A stretch of 64,000 nucleotides of DNA from Leeuwenhoekiella polynyae (GTDB taxonomy: Bacteria > Bacteroidota > Bacteroidia > Flavobacteriales > Flavobacteriaceae): the NCBI RefSeq assembly GCF_042683665.1, contig NZ_JBHUOO010000016.1. One strand, given 5' to 3'. The translations under genes and the position numbers were made by a program. Positions 8,401-18,608 of this stretch are shown one piece after another; the first letter of the stretch is position 1; each line of letters starts with the position of its first letter. The notes beneath the pieces are model-generated. The model was not told the DNA's origin, searched no databases, and worked only from the letters and a program-made list of their open reading frames with translations.

Positions 8401-8435
8401 AGGCATGTCTTCAAATAAGATTTGAAGACATGCCT
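8401..8435. terminator. strong 16-bp hairpin, probable terminator
   Basis: A perfect inverted repeat: AGGCATGTCTTCAAAT, loop AAG, then its complement. A short T-run (GGTTTTTG) follows 4 bases later, and an A/T-rich tract lies on the other side. It closes the AraC gene and could work in both directions. Confidence 0.7.
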
Positions 8436-8573
8436 GCGTGGTTTTTGTCGTATTTATTTCCCTTTTAACGTTTTTTTTGCATTCAGTTGCAATCTCATTG
8501 TGCAGGTAATCCTGTTCACCTGAGGCTGTATTAATATACCTACTTCACTATTTATTTTAAATTTTTTAAGCAC

Positions 8574-11500
8574 ATGAAACACCAGTACTTTACAAAAATT
8601 TTATTGGCATTGAGTTTATGCCTTTTGGGCAAGATGTCTTATGGGCAGACTTTTGAACAAATAAAGCCACCACCTCCTGCACCGCAATTTGTTTCTAATT
8701 TCCCAGCATTAAATCAGGGGTCTATTGCTTTTGCTGATGTAGATAAAGATGGAGACCAGTATGCGTTGGTGATGGGTTTTAGCAGGGATGATTATGAAAC
8801 TCCTGTAGCTATACTTTATCGTAATGATGGTGCTGGTAACTATACAGAAGTTTTAGATACTCCTTTTGAAGGAGTCACGAGAGGCGCTATCGCTTTTGCC
8901 GATGTAGATGGGGACGGTTATCAGGATGTGTTAATTACTGGTCAAGGACCCTATGTGCCTGGGTCTGGAGAATCTAAAGTAGCTGCACTTTACCGAAATA
9001 AGGGTAATGGTACCTTTACAAAAGATACAAATCCTCCCTTTGAAGGATTAAGCGAAAGTTCTATTGCTTTTGCTGATGTAGATGGGGACGAGGATCTGGA
9101 TGTACTAATATATGGGAGGGACAATGATAGGAATACTAGTACAAAACTGTATCGTAACGACGGCAATGGAAATTTTGAAGAGATGCCAACCAATTTGGAG
9201 GTATTAGGATATAGCCAATTTGTTTCTTTTGCTGATGCTGATAATGACGGGGATCTGGATGTACTAATATCTGGAGAGGACAATGATGGAAATATTATTC
9301 CCAAACTGTATCGTAACGACGGGAAAGGGAATTTTGAAGAGATGTCAACCAATTTTGAGTCAATGGGATATGGTGTTTCTGCTGCTTTTGCTGATGTAAC
9401 TGGTAATAAAGCTGCAGATGTTCTGATTACTGGTATTGATGAAAATTATGATCCAATAGCCAAACTTTATCTTAACAATGGAGGTGCCTTTAAAGAGGAT
9501 ACAAATACCTCTTATGAGGGAGTTTACAGGGGTGCTATCGCTTTTGCCGATGTAACTGGTAATAAGGTTCCAGATGTTTTGATTACTGGTTATAGTGAAA
9601 ATAACAAGAAAATAACCAAACTTTATCTTAACAAGGATAATGATACTGGTAGCTTTGGCACCTTTGAAGAAGATACAACTGCCCCTTTTGAAGGAGTTGA
9701 TCAAGGTTCTATAGCATTTGCCGATGTAGATGGCGATGGGTCTCCAGATGTGCTAATTACAGGTGAGGATGGTTCTTATCAAAGAAGTGCCAAGCTTTAT
9801 ACAAATAACGGTAGTGGTACTTTTACAGCAAATACAACTGCCCCTTTTAAAGGAGTGCTAAATTCTTCTATAGCATTTGCAGATGTAGATGGTAATGGGA
9901 CACCAGATGTGCTGATTACTGGGAGCATTAGTCAAACTGAATATAGTGCTCTTTTATTTAGAAATACAACTCAAGTTAGCACCTCACCTGAGGTATTAAG
10001 TTTTTCTCCTCAACCCGAAGCGACTGATGTATCGCTACAACCTGAATTATCGGTTGTTTTTGATAAGCCCGTAGCGTTTAATGCAAGCGGTACTTTAAGT
10101 TTAGTGGGAGCTGATGGTATTGTACAAAGCTATGATCTATCTGATGAGGAAGACCGCAAGAAATTTTCTATTTCAGAAGACCAATTGACTGTATCGCTTA
10201 AAATTGATGAAAACCTGCCGGTAAATACCGCACTTTCTGTGGGTATTAGTGCTGGTTTTGTTAAAGATAGTGATGACAACACTGTTGAAGAACTAGAAGC
10301 AAGTGATAAGGTGTGGACGTTTACCACTAGAGGTAAATTTAGCCAAAGCATTAGCTTTTCAGAAATCTCAGAAAAAACCTATGGTGATGCTGTCTTTACT
10401 TTAGGAGACGCTAAAACCGATGAAGATTTAGTAATAACCTATACCGCAGCAGATGCTACGATAGTATCTATTTCTGGCAATAAAGCAACTATTTTAAAAG
10501 CGGGAACTACAAAAATTACCGCAAGTCAGGAAGGTGATGCGACGCGTTTTGCGGCAACATCGGTGGAACAAAGCTTAACCGTTAACAAGGCGGAAATTAC
10601 CATTACTGCTGATGCAAAAAGTAAAGTGTATGGTGCAACCGATCCAGATTTGACTTATGAAATTACCTCAGGAAGTTTAGAAACCGATGATGAATTTTCT
10701 GGAAGTTTAAGCAGAGCAACCGGAGAAACCGTTGGTGACTATGCGATATCTTCAACTTTAGCAAATAGTAATTATAACATCACGTTTGTTCCTGCAGATT
10801 TCACGATTACTGAAAAAGCAATCACGATTACTGCTGATGCAAAAAGTAAAGTATATGGCGCAACCGATCCGGCTTTGACTTATGAAATTATCTCAGGAAG
10901 TTTGGAGACTGGTGATGAATTGTCTGGAAGTTTAAGCAGAGCCACTGGTGAAACTGTTGGGGAATATGCAATTTCTTCAACTTTAGCAAATGCAAATTAT
11001 AACATTACGTTTGTTCCTGCAGATCTTACGATTACTGAAAAAGCAATCACGATTACAGCAGCTGCAAAAAGCAAAGTTTATAGTGCAGCAGATCCAGCTT
11101 TAACGTATACTGTAAGTCCAAGTTTAGTTGGAAGTGATGCGTTAACAGGAAGTTTAAGCAGAGCCACTGGTGAAACCGTTGGTGAGTATGCGATTTCTTC
11201 AACTTTAGCAAATGGGAATTATGACATTACGTTTGTTCCAGCAGATTTTACAATTACTGAAAAAGCAATTACTGTTACTGCTGATGCAAAAAGTAAAGTG
11301 TATGGTGCAACTGATCCAGCTTTGACTTATCAAATCAGCTCAGGAAGTCTAGAAACAGATGATGAATTGTCAGGTAGTTTAAGCAGAGCCACTGGTGAAA
11401 CTGTTGGGGAATATGCGATTTCTTCAACTTTAGCAAACACGAATTATGACATCACATTTGTTCCGGCAGATTTGACGATTACTGAAAAAGCAATCACGAT

Positions 11501-14500
11501 TACTGCTAATGCAACATCTAAAGTATATGGTTCAGCAGATCCAGCTTTAACGTATCAAATCAGCTCAGGAAGTTTAGAAACCGATGATGCATTAACAGGA
11601 AGTTTAAGTAGAGCCACTGGTGAAACCGTTGGTGAGTATGCGATTGCTTCAACTTTAGCAAATGTAAATTATGACATCACATTTGTATCAGCAGATTTGA
11701 CGATTACTGAAAAAGCAATCACGATTACTGCGGATTCAAAAAGTAAAGTATATGGCGCAACTGATCCAACTTTGACTTATGAAATTACCTCAGGAAGTTT
11801 AGAAACCGATGATGAATTGTCAGGAAGTTTAAGCAGAGCAACCGGTGAAACTGTTGGTGAGTATGCGATTGCTTCAACTTTAGCGAATAGTAATTATGAC
11901 ATCACGTTTGTTCCTGCAGATTTGACAATTACTGAAAAAGCAATCACGATTACTGCGGATGCAAAATCTAAAATTTATGGTGCAACCGATCCAGCTTTAA
12001 CGTATACTGTAAGTCCAAGTTTAGTTGGAAGTGATGCATTAACAGGAAGTTTGTTAAGAGCCACTGGTGAAACTGTTGGTGACTATGCGATATCTTCAAC
12101 TTTAGCAAATGGGAATTATGACATTACGTTTGTTCCTGCAGATTTCACAATTACTGAAAAAGCGATTACTATTACTGCGGATGCAAAAAGTAAAGTGTAT
12201 GGCGCAGCAGATCCAGCTTTGACTTATGAAATTACCTCAGGAAGTTTAGAAACCGATGATGAATTGTCTGGAAGTTTAAGCAGAGCAACCGGTGAAACCG
12301 TTGGTGATTATGCGATTGCTTCAACTTTAGCAAATCGTAATTATGACATTACGTTTGTTACTGCAAATTTGACGATTACTGAAAAAGCAATCACGATTAC
12401 TGCCGATGCAAAAAGTAAAGTGTATGGAGCAACTGATCCAACTTTGACTTATGAAATTACCTCAGGAAGTTTAGAAACCGATGATGAATTGTCAGGAAGT
12501 TTAAGCAGAGCAACTGGAGAAACCGTTGGTGAGTATGCGATTTCTTCAACTTTAGCAAATGCGAATTATAACATTACGTTTGTTCCTGCAGATTTGACGA
12601 TTACTGAAAAAGCGATCACGATTACTGCGGATGCAAAAAGTAAAGTGTATGGCGCAACAGATCCAACTTTAACGTATACTGTAAGTCCAGATTTAGTTGG
12701 AAGTGATGTATTAACAGGAAGTTTGTCAAGAGCAACTGGTGAAACGGTTGGGGAATATGCGATTTCTTCAACTTTAGTAAATGCGAATTATAACATTACG
12801 TTTGTTCCAGCTGATTTGACGATTACTGAAAAAGCAATCACGATTACTGCCGATGCAAAAAGTAAAGTGTATGGTTCAGCAGATCCGGCCTTAACGTATA
12901 CTGTAAGTCCAGATTTAGTTGGAAGTGATGTATTAACAGGAAGTTTGTCAAGAGCAACTGGTGAAAAGGTTGGGGAATATGCGATTTCTTCAACTTTAGC
13001 AAATGCGAATTATAACATTACGTTTGTTCCTGCAGATTTGACGATTACTGAAAAAGCGATCACGATTACTGCGGATGCAAAAAGTAAAGTGTATGGTGCA
13101 ACCGATCCAGCTTTAACTTATCAAATCAGCTCAGGAAGTCTAGAAACTGGCGATGCGTTAATAGGAAGTTTAAGCAGAGCCACTGGTGAAACTGTTGGTG
13201 AGTATGCGATTGCTTCAACTTTAGCAAATGCGAATTATGACATCACATTTGTTCCTGCAGATTTCACGATTACTGAAAAAGCAATCACTGTTACTGCGGA
13301 TGCAAAAAGTAAAGTGTATGGCGCAGCAGATCCAGCTTTGACTTATGAAATCACGACAGGAAGTTTAGAAACTGATGATGATTTATCGGGAAGTTTAAGC
13401 AGAACAGCAGGCGAAGATGTTGGTGAGTATGCAATTTCTTCAACTTTAGCAAATGCAAATTATGACATTACGTTTGTTCCAGCAGATTTCACAATTACTG
13501 AAAAAGCGATCACGGTTACAGCAGATTCAAAAACTAAGGTGTATGGGGAAGTTGATCCGGCCTTAACGTATAAGGTAAGTCCAGCTTTGGAATCCGGAGA
13601 TGCGTTAACAGGAGGTTTAAGCAGAGCCACTGGTGAAACTGTTGATGAGTATGCAATCTCTTCAACTTTAGCGAATAGTAATTATGACATTACATTTGTT
13701 CCTGCAGATTTGACGATTACTGAAAAAGCAATCACGGTTACAGCAGATGCAAAAACTAAGGTGTATGGGGAAGTTGATCCGGCCTTAACGTATAAGGTAA
13801 GTCCAGCTTTGGAATCCGGAGATGCGTTAACAGGAGGTTTAAGCAGATCAACTGGTGAAACTGTTGGTGAGTATGCCATTGCTTCAACTTTAGCAAACAC
13901 GAATTATGACATCACGTTTGTTTCAGCAGATTTGACGATTACTGAAAAAGCGATCACGGTTACAGCAGATGCAAAAACTAAGGTGTATGCTGCAACCGAT
14001 CCCGATTTGACATATTCTGTAAGTCCAAGTTTAGAAACCGGTGATGCTTTAATAGGAAGTTTGTTAAGAGCAACCGGGGAAACTGTTGGAGAATATGCGA
14101 TTTCTTCAACTTTAGCAAACACAAATTATGACATCACATTTGTATCAGCAGATTTGACGATTACTGAAAAAGCAATCACGATTACTGCGGATTCAAAAAG
14201 TAAAGTATATGGCGCAGCAGATCCAGCTTTAACGTATAAGGTAAGTCCAGCTTTGGAACCAAGTGATGCGTTAACAGGAAGTTTAAGCAGAGCAACTGGT
14301 GAAACTGTTGGAGAATATGCAATTTCTTCTACTTTAGCGAATGCGAATTATAACATCACGTTTGTTTCTACAGATTTGACGATTACTGAAAAAGCGATCA
14401 CGATTAATGCTGATGCAACATCTAAAGTATATGGTTCAGCAGATCCCGCTTTGACTTATCAAATCAGCTCAGGAAGTTTAGAAACCGATGATGAATTGTC

Positions 14501-16079
14501 TGGAAGTTTAAGCAGAGCCACTGGTGAAACTGTTGGCGAGTATGCGATTTCTTCAAGTTTAGCAAATAGTAATTATGACATTACATTTGTTCCTGCAGAT
14601 TTCACGATTAAAAAAGCTGCTGCGATTATCACAGCAGATGCTACACAGACGTTTACATATAATGGAAGTGAGCATAAGGTGAGCGCAAGTTTAAATCACG
14701 ATGAGACCGAATTGGTTTATACTCCACAACAAGGCTACACTGCTGCAGGGACGTATACTGTTATGGTTAAAGCTTCAGCAACTACTAATTACTTAGCAGC
14801 TTCTAAAGAGGTTTCTTTGCAAATTAACAATGCAGAAATCACAGGAGTGAGTTTTACAAATGATGTAGTTACTTATGATGGTAAAGCGCATGGTGTTTAT
14901 GTGAAAAACCTTTCTGAAGGTGCGACAGTGACTTACGATAATAATGAGCAGACTGAAGCTGGTACTTATACGGTGACAGCAACTATAAGTCAGGAAAATT
15001 TTAGAGACAAGGTGTTTACTGCTGAGCTCGTGATAGAAAAAGCTCCACAGCAAATCACGTTTGATGAGCTTCCGGTAAAGCATTTAGAACAAGATTCAGA
15101 TTTTGAATTAGATGCTAGCACTTCTTCGGGATTACCAGTAAGTTATACGTACACGTATACACAAGAAGAGCCTGCAGCAGTTGTTTCCGAAAATGGAATT
15201 GTTAGCTTACTCAATTCTGGAGTACTAGAAATTACTGCAACTCAAAATGGTAATGCAAATTATCTGGAAGCAACACCTATAACACGTACATTGAAGGTTA
15301 ATAGTAATGACTCATCTGTAAATAAGGTCGTAATCAACGGCAACGTTTATGATAATCCTGCTACTGAAATCTATTATAGAATTGCTTGTGACGAAAGTTC
15401 ATCTGCTGTTTCTATTGAAATTTATTCAGAGTATAATGCCTCTGTAAACTCTGGGCTTGACTTTGTGGTAAATACACCGTCACCCGGTGTCTACAAGAAG
15501 GATATACAGGTTACTTCTCAGGATGGAACCAGCAGTACAACCTATCACTTGAATGTAGAGAAACCTTTCGATTTTAATGCTATTGTAGAGCAAAAATTCA
15601 ACAATACACTATTAGTCAATAACAATCCAGAAACCAATGGAGGTTATGAATTTGCAGCATATGAATGGTATATAGACGGCAGGTTAGTGGGTACTGATCA
15701 GTATTACTCAGCTGGAGATGCTGCTACAGATACCTTAGACCCAAATAGTATGTATGAAGTTGTTATAACAACAACAGATGGTGATGTAATACACACCTGT
15801 GCATCACGAATACAACTTAAAAAAGCAGGTAAGCTGTACGTGGCTCCAAACCCTGTATTTGCTGGAAGTTCAGTGAATATACTTGCAGACTTTGAACCAG
15901 AATTATTAAAAGGTGTGATCTACTCTGTTTACAATCAGCAAGGCGTATTGATTCAATCTTTAAAATGCCACGGTGCAAAAACACCATTAATAATAGATCA
16001 AGGTACGCCTTCTGGAGTTTATATGTTAATAGGCTCTGGTAACCTAAGAGAACAGTCAGTTAAATTTATTGTTCGATAA
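8574..16079 (+). CDS. giant secreted repeat protein: FG-GAP, Ig-like and MBG repeats with T9SS domain
   Basis: The product has 2501 residues with a signal peptide cleaved after SYGQ (near residue 25). Residues about 45-470 carry some nine FG-GAP/VCBS-like repeats with calcium-type loops (FADVDGDG-x-PDVLITG). Residues about 475-590 look like a bacterial Ig-like (SbsA-type) domain, followed by a Big_2-like unit (QSISFSEISEKTYGD). From about residue 673 to 2014 there are 18 tandem MBG-type repeats of 74-75 residues (AITITADAKSKVYGATDPAL...), then two divergent MBG_3-like units. The last 80 residues (VAPNPVFAGSSVNI...GVYMLIGSG...KFIVR) match a type A type IX secretion sorting domain. Export through T9SS and surface attachment or adhesion are inferred from this layout. 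The beta-barrel gene at 16121 follows closely. Confidence 0.85.
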   Translation: MKHQYFTKILLALSLCLLGKMSYGQTFEQIKPPPPAPQFVSNFPALNQGSIAFADVDKDGDQYALVMGFSRDDYETPVAILYRNDGAGNYTEVLDTPFEGVTRGAIAFADVDGDGYQDVLITGQGPYVPGSGESKVAALYRNKGNGTFTKDTNPPFEGLSESSIAFADVDGDEDLDVLIYGRDNDRNTSTKLYRNDGNGNFEEMPTNLEVLGYSQFVSFADADNDGDLDVLISGEDNDGNIIPKLYRNDGKGNFEEMSTNFESMGYGVSAAFADVTGNKAADVLITGIDENYDPIAKLYLNNGGAFKEDTNTSYEGVYRGAIAFADVTGNKVPDVLITGYSENNKKITKLYLNKDNDTGSFGTFEEDTTAPFEGVDQGSIAFADVDGDGSPDVLITGEDGSYQRSAKLYTNNGSGTFTANTTAPFKGVLNSSIAFADVDGNGTPDVLITGSISQTEYSALLFRNTTQVSTSPEVLSFSPQPEATDVSLQPELSVVFDKPVAFNASGTLSLVGADGIVQSYDLSDEEDRKKFSISEDQLTVSLKIDENLPVNTALSVGISAGFVKDSDDNTVEELEASDKVWTFTTRGKFSQSISFSEISEKTYGDAVFTLGDAKTDEDLVITYTAADATIVSISGNKATILKAGTTKITASQEGDATRFAATSVEQSLTVNKAEITITADAKSKVYGATDPDLTYEITSGSLETDDEFSGSLSRATGETVGDYAISSTLANSNYNITFVPADFTITEKAITITADAKSKVYGATDPALTYEIISGSLETGDELSGSLSRATGETVGEYAISSTLANANYNITFVPADLTITEKAITITAAAKSKVYSAADPALTYTVSPSLVGSDALTGSLSRATGETVGEYAISSTLANGNYDITFVPADFTITEKAITVTADAKSKVYGATDPALTYQISSGSLETDDELSGSLSRATGETVGEYAISSTLANTNYDITFVPADLTITEKAITITANATSKVYGSADPALTYQISSGSLETDDALTGSLSRATGETVGEYAIASTLANVNYDITFVSADLTITEKAITITADSKSKVYGATDPTLTYEITSGSLETDDELSGSLSRATGETVGEYAIASTLANSNYDITFVPADLTITEKAITITADAKSKIYGATDPALTYTVSPSLVGSDALTGSLLRATGETVGDYAISSTLANGNYDITFVPADFTITEKAITITADAKSKVYGAADPALTYEITSGSLETDDELSGSLSRATGETVGDYAIASTLANRNYDITFVTANLTITEKAITITADAKSKVYGATDPTLTYEITSGSLETDDELSGSLSRATGETVGEYAISSTLANANYNITFVPADLTITEKAITITADAKSKVYGATDPTLTYTVSPDLVGSDVLTGSLSRATGETVGEYAISSTLVNANYNITFVPADLTITEKAITITADAKSKVYGSADPALTYTVSPDLVGSDVLTGSLSRATGEKVGEYAISSTLANANYNITFVPADLTITEKAITITADAKSKVYGATDPALTYQISSGSLETGDALIGSLSRATGETVGEYAIASTLANANYDITFVPADFTITEKAITVTADAKSKVYGAADPALTYEITTGSLETDDDLSGSLSRTAGEDVGEYAISSTLANANYDITFVPADFTITEKAITVTADSKTKVYGEVDPALTYKVSPALESGDALTGGLSRATGETVDEYAISSTLANSNYDITFVPADLTITEKAITVTADAKTKVYGEVDPALTYKVSPALESGDALTGGLSRSTGETVGEYAIASTLANTNYDITFVSADLTITEKAITVTADAKTKVYAATDPDLTYSVSPSLETGDALIGSLLRATGETVGEYAISSTLANTNYDITFVSADLTITEKAITITADSKSKVYGAADPALTYKVSPALEPSDALTGSLSRATGETVGEYAISSTLANANYNITFVSTDLTITEKAITINADATSKVYGSADPALTYQISSGSLETDDELSGSLSRATGETVGEYAISSSLANSNYDITFVPADFTIKKAAAIITADATQTFTYNGSEHKVSASLNHDETELVYTPQQGYTAAGTYTVMVKASATTNYLAASKEVSLQINNAEITGVSFTNDVVTYDGKAHGVYVKNLSEGATVTYDNNEQTEAGTYTVTATISQENFRDKVFTAELVIEKAPQQITFDELPVKHLEQDSDFELDASTSSGLPVSYTYTYTQEEPAAVVSENGIVSLLNSGVLEITATQNGNANYLEATPITRTLKVNSNDSSVNKVVINGNVYDNPATEIYYRIACDESSSAVSIEIYSEYNASVNSGLDFVVNTPSPGVYKKDIQVTSQDGTSSTTYHLNVEKPFDFNAIVEQKFNNTLLVNNNPETNGGYEFAAYEWYIDGRLVGTDQYYSAGDAATDTLDPNSMYEVVITTTDGDVIHTCASRIQLKKAGKLYVAPNPVFAGSSVNILADFEPELLKGVIYSVYNQQGVLIQSLKCHGAKTPLIIDQGTPSGVYMLIGSGNLREQSVKFIVR
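10591..14616 (+). repeat. 18-unit coding tandem repeat, 222/225 bp per unit
   Basis: The units share long identical DNA stretches and differ mainly in the middle, where three versions alternate: SGSLETDDELSG (75 aa), SPSLVGSDALTG (74 aa) and SPALESGDALTG (74 aa). In order they read A A B A A A B A A B B A A C C C C A, with unit 16 a hybrid. The mosaic suggests recombination or gene conversion between units. Confidence 0.9.
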
Positions 16080-16120
16080 ATTCAGTTCACATCACAAACA
16101 AAGTAGTTAAAATTTTATCT

Positions 16121-17014
16121 ATGCAAATTAAACGAGTTTTTCAATATATAAACAGCAGAGTATTCAATAAGGGATTTTTACTCGTAATACTAACTGTTAC
16201 CGGGCTGTCTTTATCTGCTCAAACCAATAATGAGGTTTCTCTTTATGTAAAGGGGCCCAATACAAAGCTGTCATTAGGAGATTTTAAACGCTCTTCAGAC
16301 ATAGAAACCGGGATAGGAGTCGGACTTAATTATGCCTATGCTATTTCAGACCATTGGAGTGTAATCTCTGGGGTAGAATACCAGAAATTCTCCGGGAATG
16401 CCTATTTTGATACCCTTACTGATTCATTCGGTACGGTTGATGCCGAGCAAGAATCTTTTGTGTTTAATTATGCTTTTAGCCAATTGAAAGAGCAAGTTGA
16501 TGCCGAGTATTTAAACATACCTTTAAAAGTACAGTACGAGACTTTAGGAGATATACGCTTCTATGCAGCTGCTGGAGTTAAAATGGGTGTGACTATTAGC
16601 GCAAAGTCAGAGAGTAATGCAGGGTCCTTACAAACTAGTGGATATTATGAGCAGTACAATGTAGAACTCGAAGCACCAATGTTTATGGGATTTGGTGATT
16701 TTGGTAGTTTTTCAGGTAGTACTAGTGACATTGATTTTAAGAGCAATTTTATCCTGAATTTTGAAAGCGGAATGAAAATGCTTTTTGATCAGAATAATAG
16801 TATTTATGTGGGACTCTTTGTGGATTATGGTTTAAATGATATTCGTAAGGGTTCTGCAGCAGGCTCGTTACTTTCTTATAATGTTGAGAACCCAAGTGAA
16901 TTTCAAATAGGAAGTGTTTTAAATTCCCGTAATCTTGAACAGAATACTGATTATGTAGATGAAGTTAAAACCTTAGCATTTGGTGTAAAACTTAGATACG
17001 GTTTTTCTTGGTAA
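16121..17014 (+). CDS. outer-membrane beta-barrel protein
   Basis: The product has 297 residues. The signal peptide is long: MQIKRVF..., then a hydrophobic core ending LSLSAQ near residue 34. The mature part has repeated amphipathic strands with aromatic ends (GIGVGLNYAYAISDHWSV, YLNIPLKVQYET, RFYAAAGVKMGV, SNFILNFESGMKM, FGVKLRYGFSW), the pattern of OmpA-like/PorT-like barrels in Bacteroidota. The last residue is Trp, close to the usual aromatic C-terminus. It starts 41 bp after the giant T9SS substrate and ends before a terminator, so the two form an operon. A dedicated partner for anchoring or secreting that protein is an inference. Confidence 0.75.
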   Translation: MQIKRVFQYINSRVFNKGFLLVILTVTGLSLSAQTNNEVSLYVKGPNTKLSLGDFKRSSDIETGIGVGLNYAYAISDHWSVISGVEYQKFSGNAYFDTLTDSFGTVDAEQESFVFNYAFSQLKEQVDAEYLNIPLKVQYETLGDIRFYAAAGVKMGVTISAKSESNAGSLQTSGYYEQYNVELEAPMFMGFGDFGSFSGSTSDIDFKSNFILNFESGMKMLFDQNNSIYVGLFVDYGLNDIRKGSAAGSLLSYNVENPSEFQIGSVLNSRNLEQNTDYVDEVKTLAFGVKLRYGFSW

Positions 17015-17063
17015 CTTTTAAATATTGATATTTTAGGGAAAGGTTATAATCAAGAATTGTAAG

Positions 17064-17095
17064 AGGCAAATCATTAATTTGATTTGCCTTTTTTT
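17064..17095 (+). terminator. rho-independent terminator
   Basis: The stem AGGCAAATCA / TGATTTGCCT has a short AT loop and is followed by seven T. It closes the giant-protein operon. Confidence 0.85.
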
Positions 17096-17163
17096 ATAAT
17101 CTGCTGGCACTCCTATTCTTTTAGGAAGGAAGTTTTAAAAGCAATTTTGAACCTTGAACCTTT

Positions 17164-18417
17164 CTATTCTTGGACTTTTAATGCGCTTTCACGTTTTCGA
17201 AGATCACTTTTTCTAAAATAGCGTAAGGAGAAAAAGACAATAACCGCCAGGGGTAAGGCGATCATCATATAGCGCAACGCCATATCCAGCGTCGTGTTGA
17301 TGGCTCCGGAGGCCGAGATCGCATAACTCCCCATCGAGGTGATGATGTAGAGCAAACCGCCCATCAGTCCGCCTGCGATGCCGGCATTCCCCGGAAAGAA
17401 GATCATATTCTGCGTAAAATAGTTGGTAAACAAAAAGCCCGAGCAGATGTGAATGAGAAAGGCAAAGGCAATGAGCACCGTCAGATGGTCCAGATTAAAA
17501 GCCAGGGTGATAAAAATGGCGATGATCACCAACTGAATAAGGGACACCCGCCCGATCTTTTTATGGAAATCCACAGGAGTAAAGCGTTTGCTGAGAATGC
17601 CGCCTATCATCCAGGCAAATCCCAAGATCAAGGTGCAATACCCGATCACGACCGGAGTGTATTCAAAATGCTGTTCTACCACAAAAGGCCCGGCGATGTT
17701 GAACACCATCACGACCGAGTATGCAAAGCCCAAAATAAGAATCCCTAAGATAAAACCGGGGTTTTTCAGCATCGCCAGATACAGCAACGAGGTTTTTCTC
17801 AGATTGAACTTCTTGTAATTGCGTATGGTTTCCCCGCTAAAAATAAACTCTCCCACAAGCAAGACGGCTGCATAGATCGCCAAAAAGTAAAAGTTAGACT
17901 GCCAGCCCAGACTTTCTTCTAAGAAGCCGCCCAGAAAAGGCGCGATGATGGGACCGCACGACCAGACGATGGTAAAGAAACTCAGGTAGTGTTTACGCTC
18001 TTTGTCATCATAAAGATCTACAAAATAGGCGCGTTTAGCCACCACAATAAAGGCCGTAGCAATTCCCTGTACGATACGCAGCAAACTGATCACCAAAACT
18101 TCTGAAGTAAAGGTTACCGCCAGACTGCTGAGCAGCAAGACCACCAGCGAGATCAGCATAGGTTTACGCCGCCCTACACTATCGGCAACGGGACCTACAA
18201 AGAGTTGAGAGAATCCGTAACTGAGAAAAAAGCAGGTAAGCGTAAGCTGTATGCTTTGTTCAGAAACGTTGAGGTTACGCGCCATCGACGGAAAGGACGG
18301 CAGGTAAATATCAGTCATGAACCCGGACAGGGGAATGGACATAAAGGTGAGTATCGTCGCTATTTTTTTGCGCTGGGGTGAAGCGTCGCGTAAATGCATA
18401 GGGGAGGGTATTGACAA
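17164..18417 (-). CDS. MFS transporter, Bcr/CflA-type drug efflux
   Basis: The product has 417 residues and about 12 hydrophobic segments. Landmarks are the first helix motif GFMTDIYLPSFPSM, typical of Bcr/CflA proteins, the loop 2-3 motif GPVADSVGRRKP (MFS motif A) and the helix 5 stretch GPIIAPFLGG. It should export small drugs or metabolites across the inner membrane using the proton gradient. The start at 18417 is supported by homologous placement of helix 1; Met7 is another option. A decayed, frameshifted copy of its 3' part lies about 10.5 kb away at 6673-6938. No operon partner is visible. Function is known at family level only; the substrate cannot be read. Confidence 0.85.
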   Translation of the reverse strand: MSIPSPMHLRDASPQRKKIATILTFMSIPLSGFMTDIYLPSFPSMARNLNVSEQSIQLTLTCFFLSYGFSQLFVGPVADSVGRRKPMLISLVVLLLSSLAVTFTSEVLVISLLRIVQGIATAFIVVAKRAYFVDLYDDKERKHYLSFFTIVWSCGPIIAPFLGGFLEESLGWQSNFYFLAIYAAVLLVGEFIFSGETIRNYKKFNLRKTSLLYLAMLKNPGFILGILILGFAYSVVMVFNIAGPFVVEQHFEYTPVVIGYCTLILGFAWMIGGILSKRFTPVDFHKKIGRVSLIQLVIIAIFITLAFNLDHLTVLIAFAFLIHICSGFLFTNYFTQNMIFFPGNAGIAGGLMGGLLYIITSMGSYAISASGAINTTLDMALRYMMIALPLAVIVFFSLRYFRKSDLRKRESALKVQE

Positions 18418-18553
18418 TTAGGGGTGCAAAATTACTACATAAAAAAAGAAGAATAGGTTGATGGCTCCGCAAGCTTTGTATTCTTTAATCCAAGCGGATT
18501 GCATAGTGTTGGCGCTCAGCGCCCGGCTCGCGTCTGGCTGGTGCCGCGAACCA

Positions 18554-18583
18554 AAAAGCCCTTTCAGGACTGAAAGGGCTTTT
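18554..18583 (-). terminator. rho-independent terminator of msrA
   Basis: A 13-bp stem, AAAAGCCCTTTCA / TGAAAGGGCTTTT, with loop GGAC. On the minus strand it ends in TTTTT. A GC-rich REP-like stretch lies at 18510-18551. The same AGCCCTTTCA word is used in the terminator at 24526. Confidence 0.85.
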
Positions 18584-18608
18584 GATCTTCTTCATTCATA
18601 GTTCAGCC

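Noticed and set aside
13682..14122. Two consecutive 72-codon minus-strand frames
   Set aside because: They are shadows of the MBG units at a fixed offset; no signal or family pattern.
10591..14616. Regular 225-bp spacing considered as a CRISPR-like or satellite array
   Set aside because: The units are coding throughout, far too long for CRISPR, have no spacers, and match MBG protein repeats.
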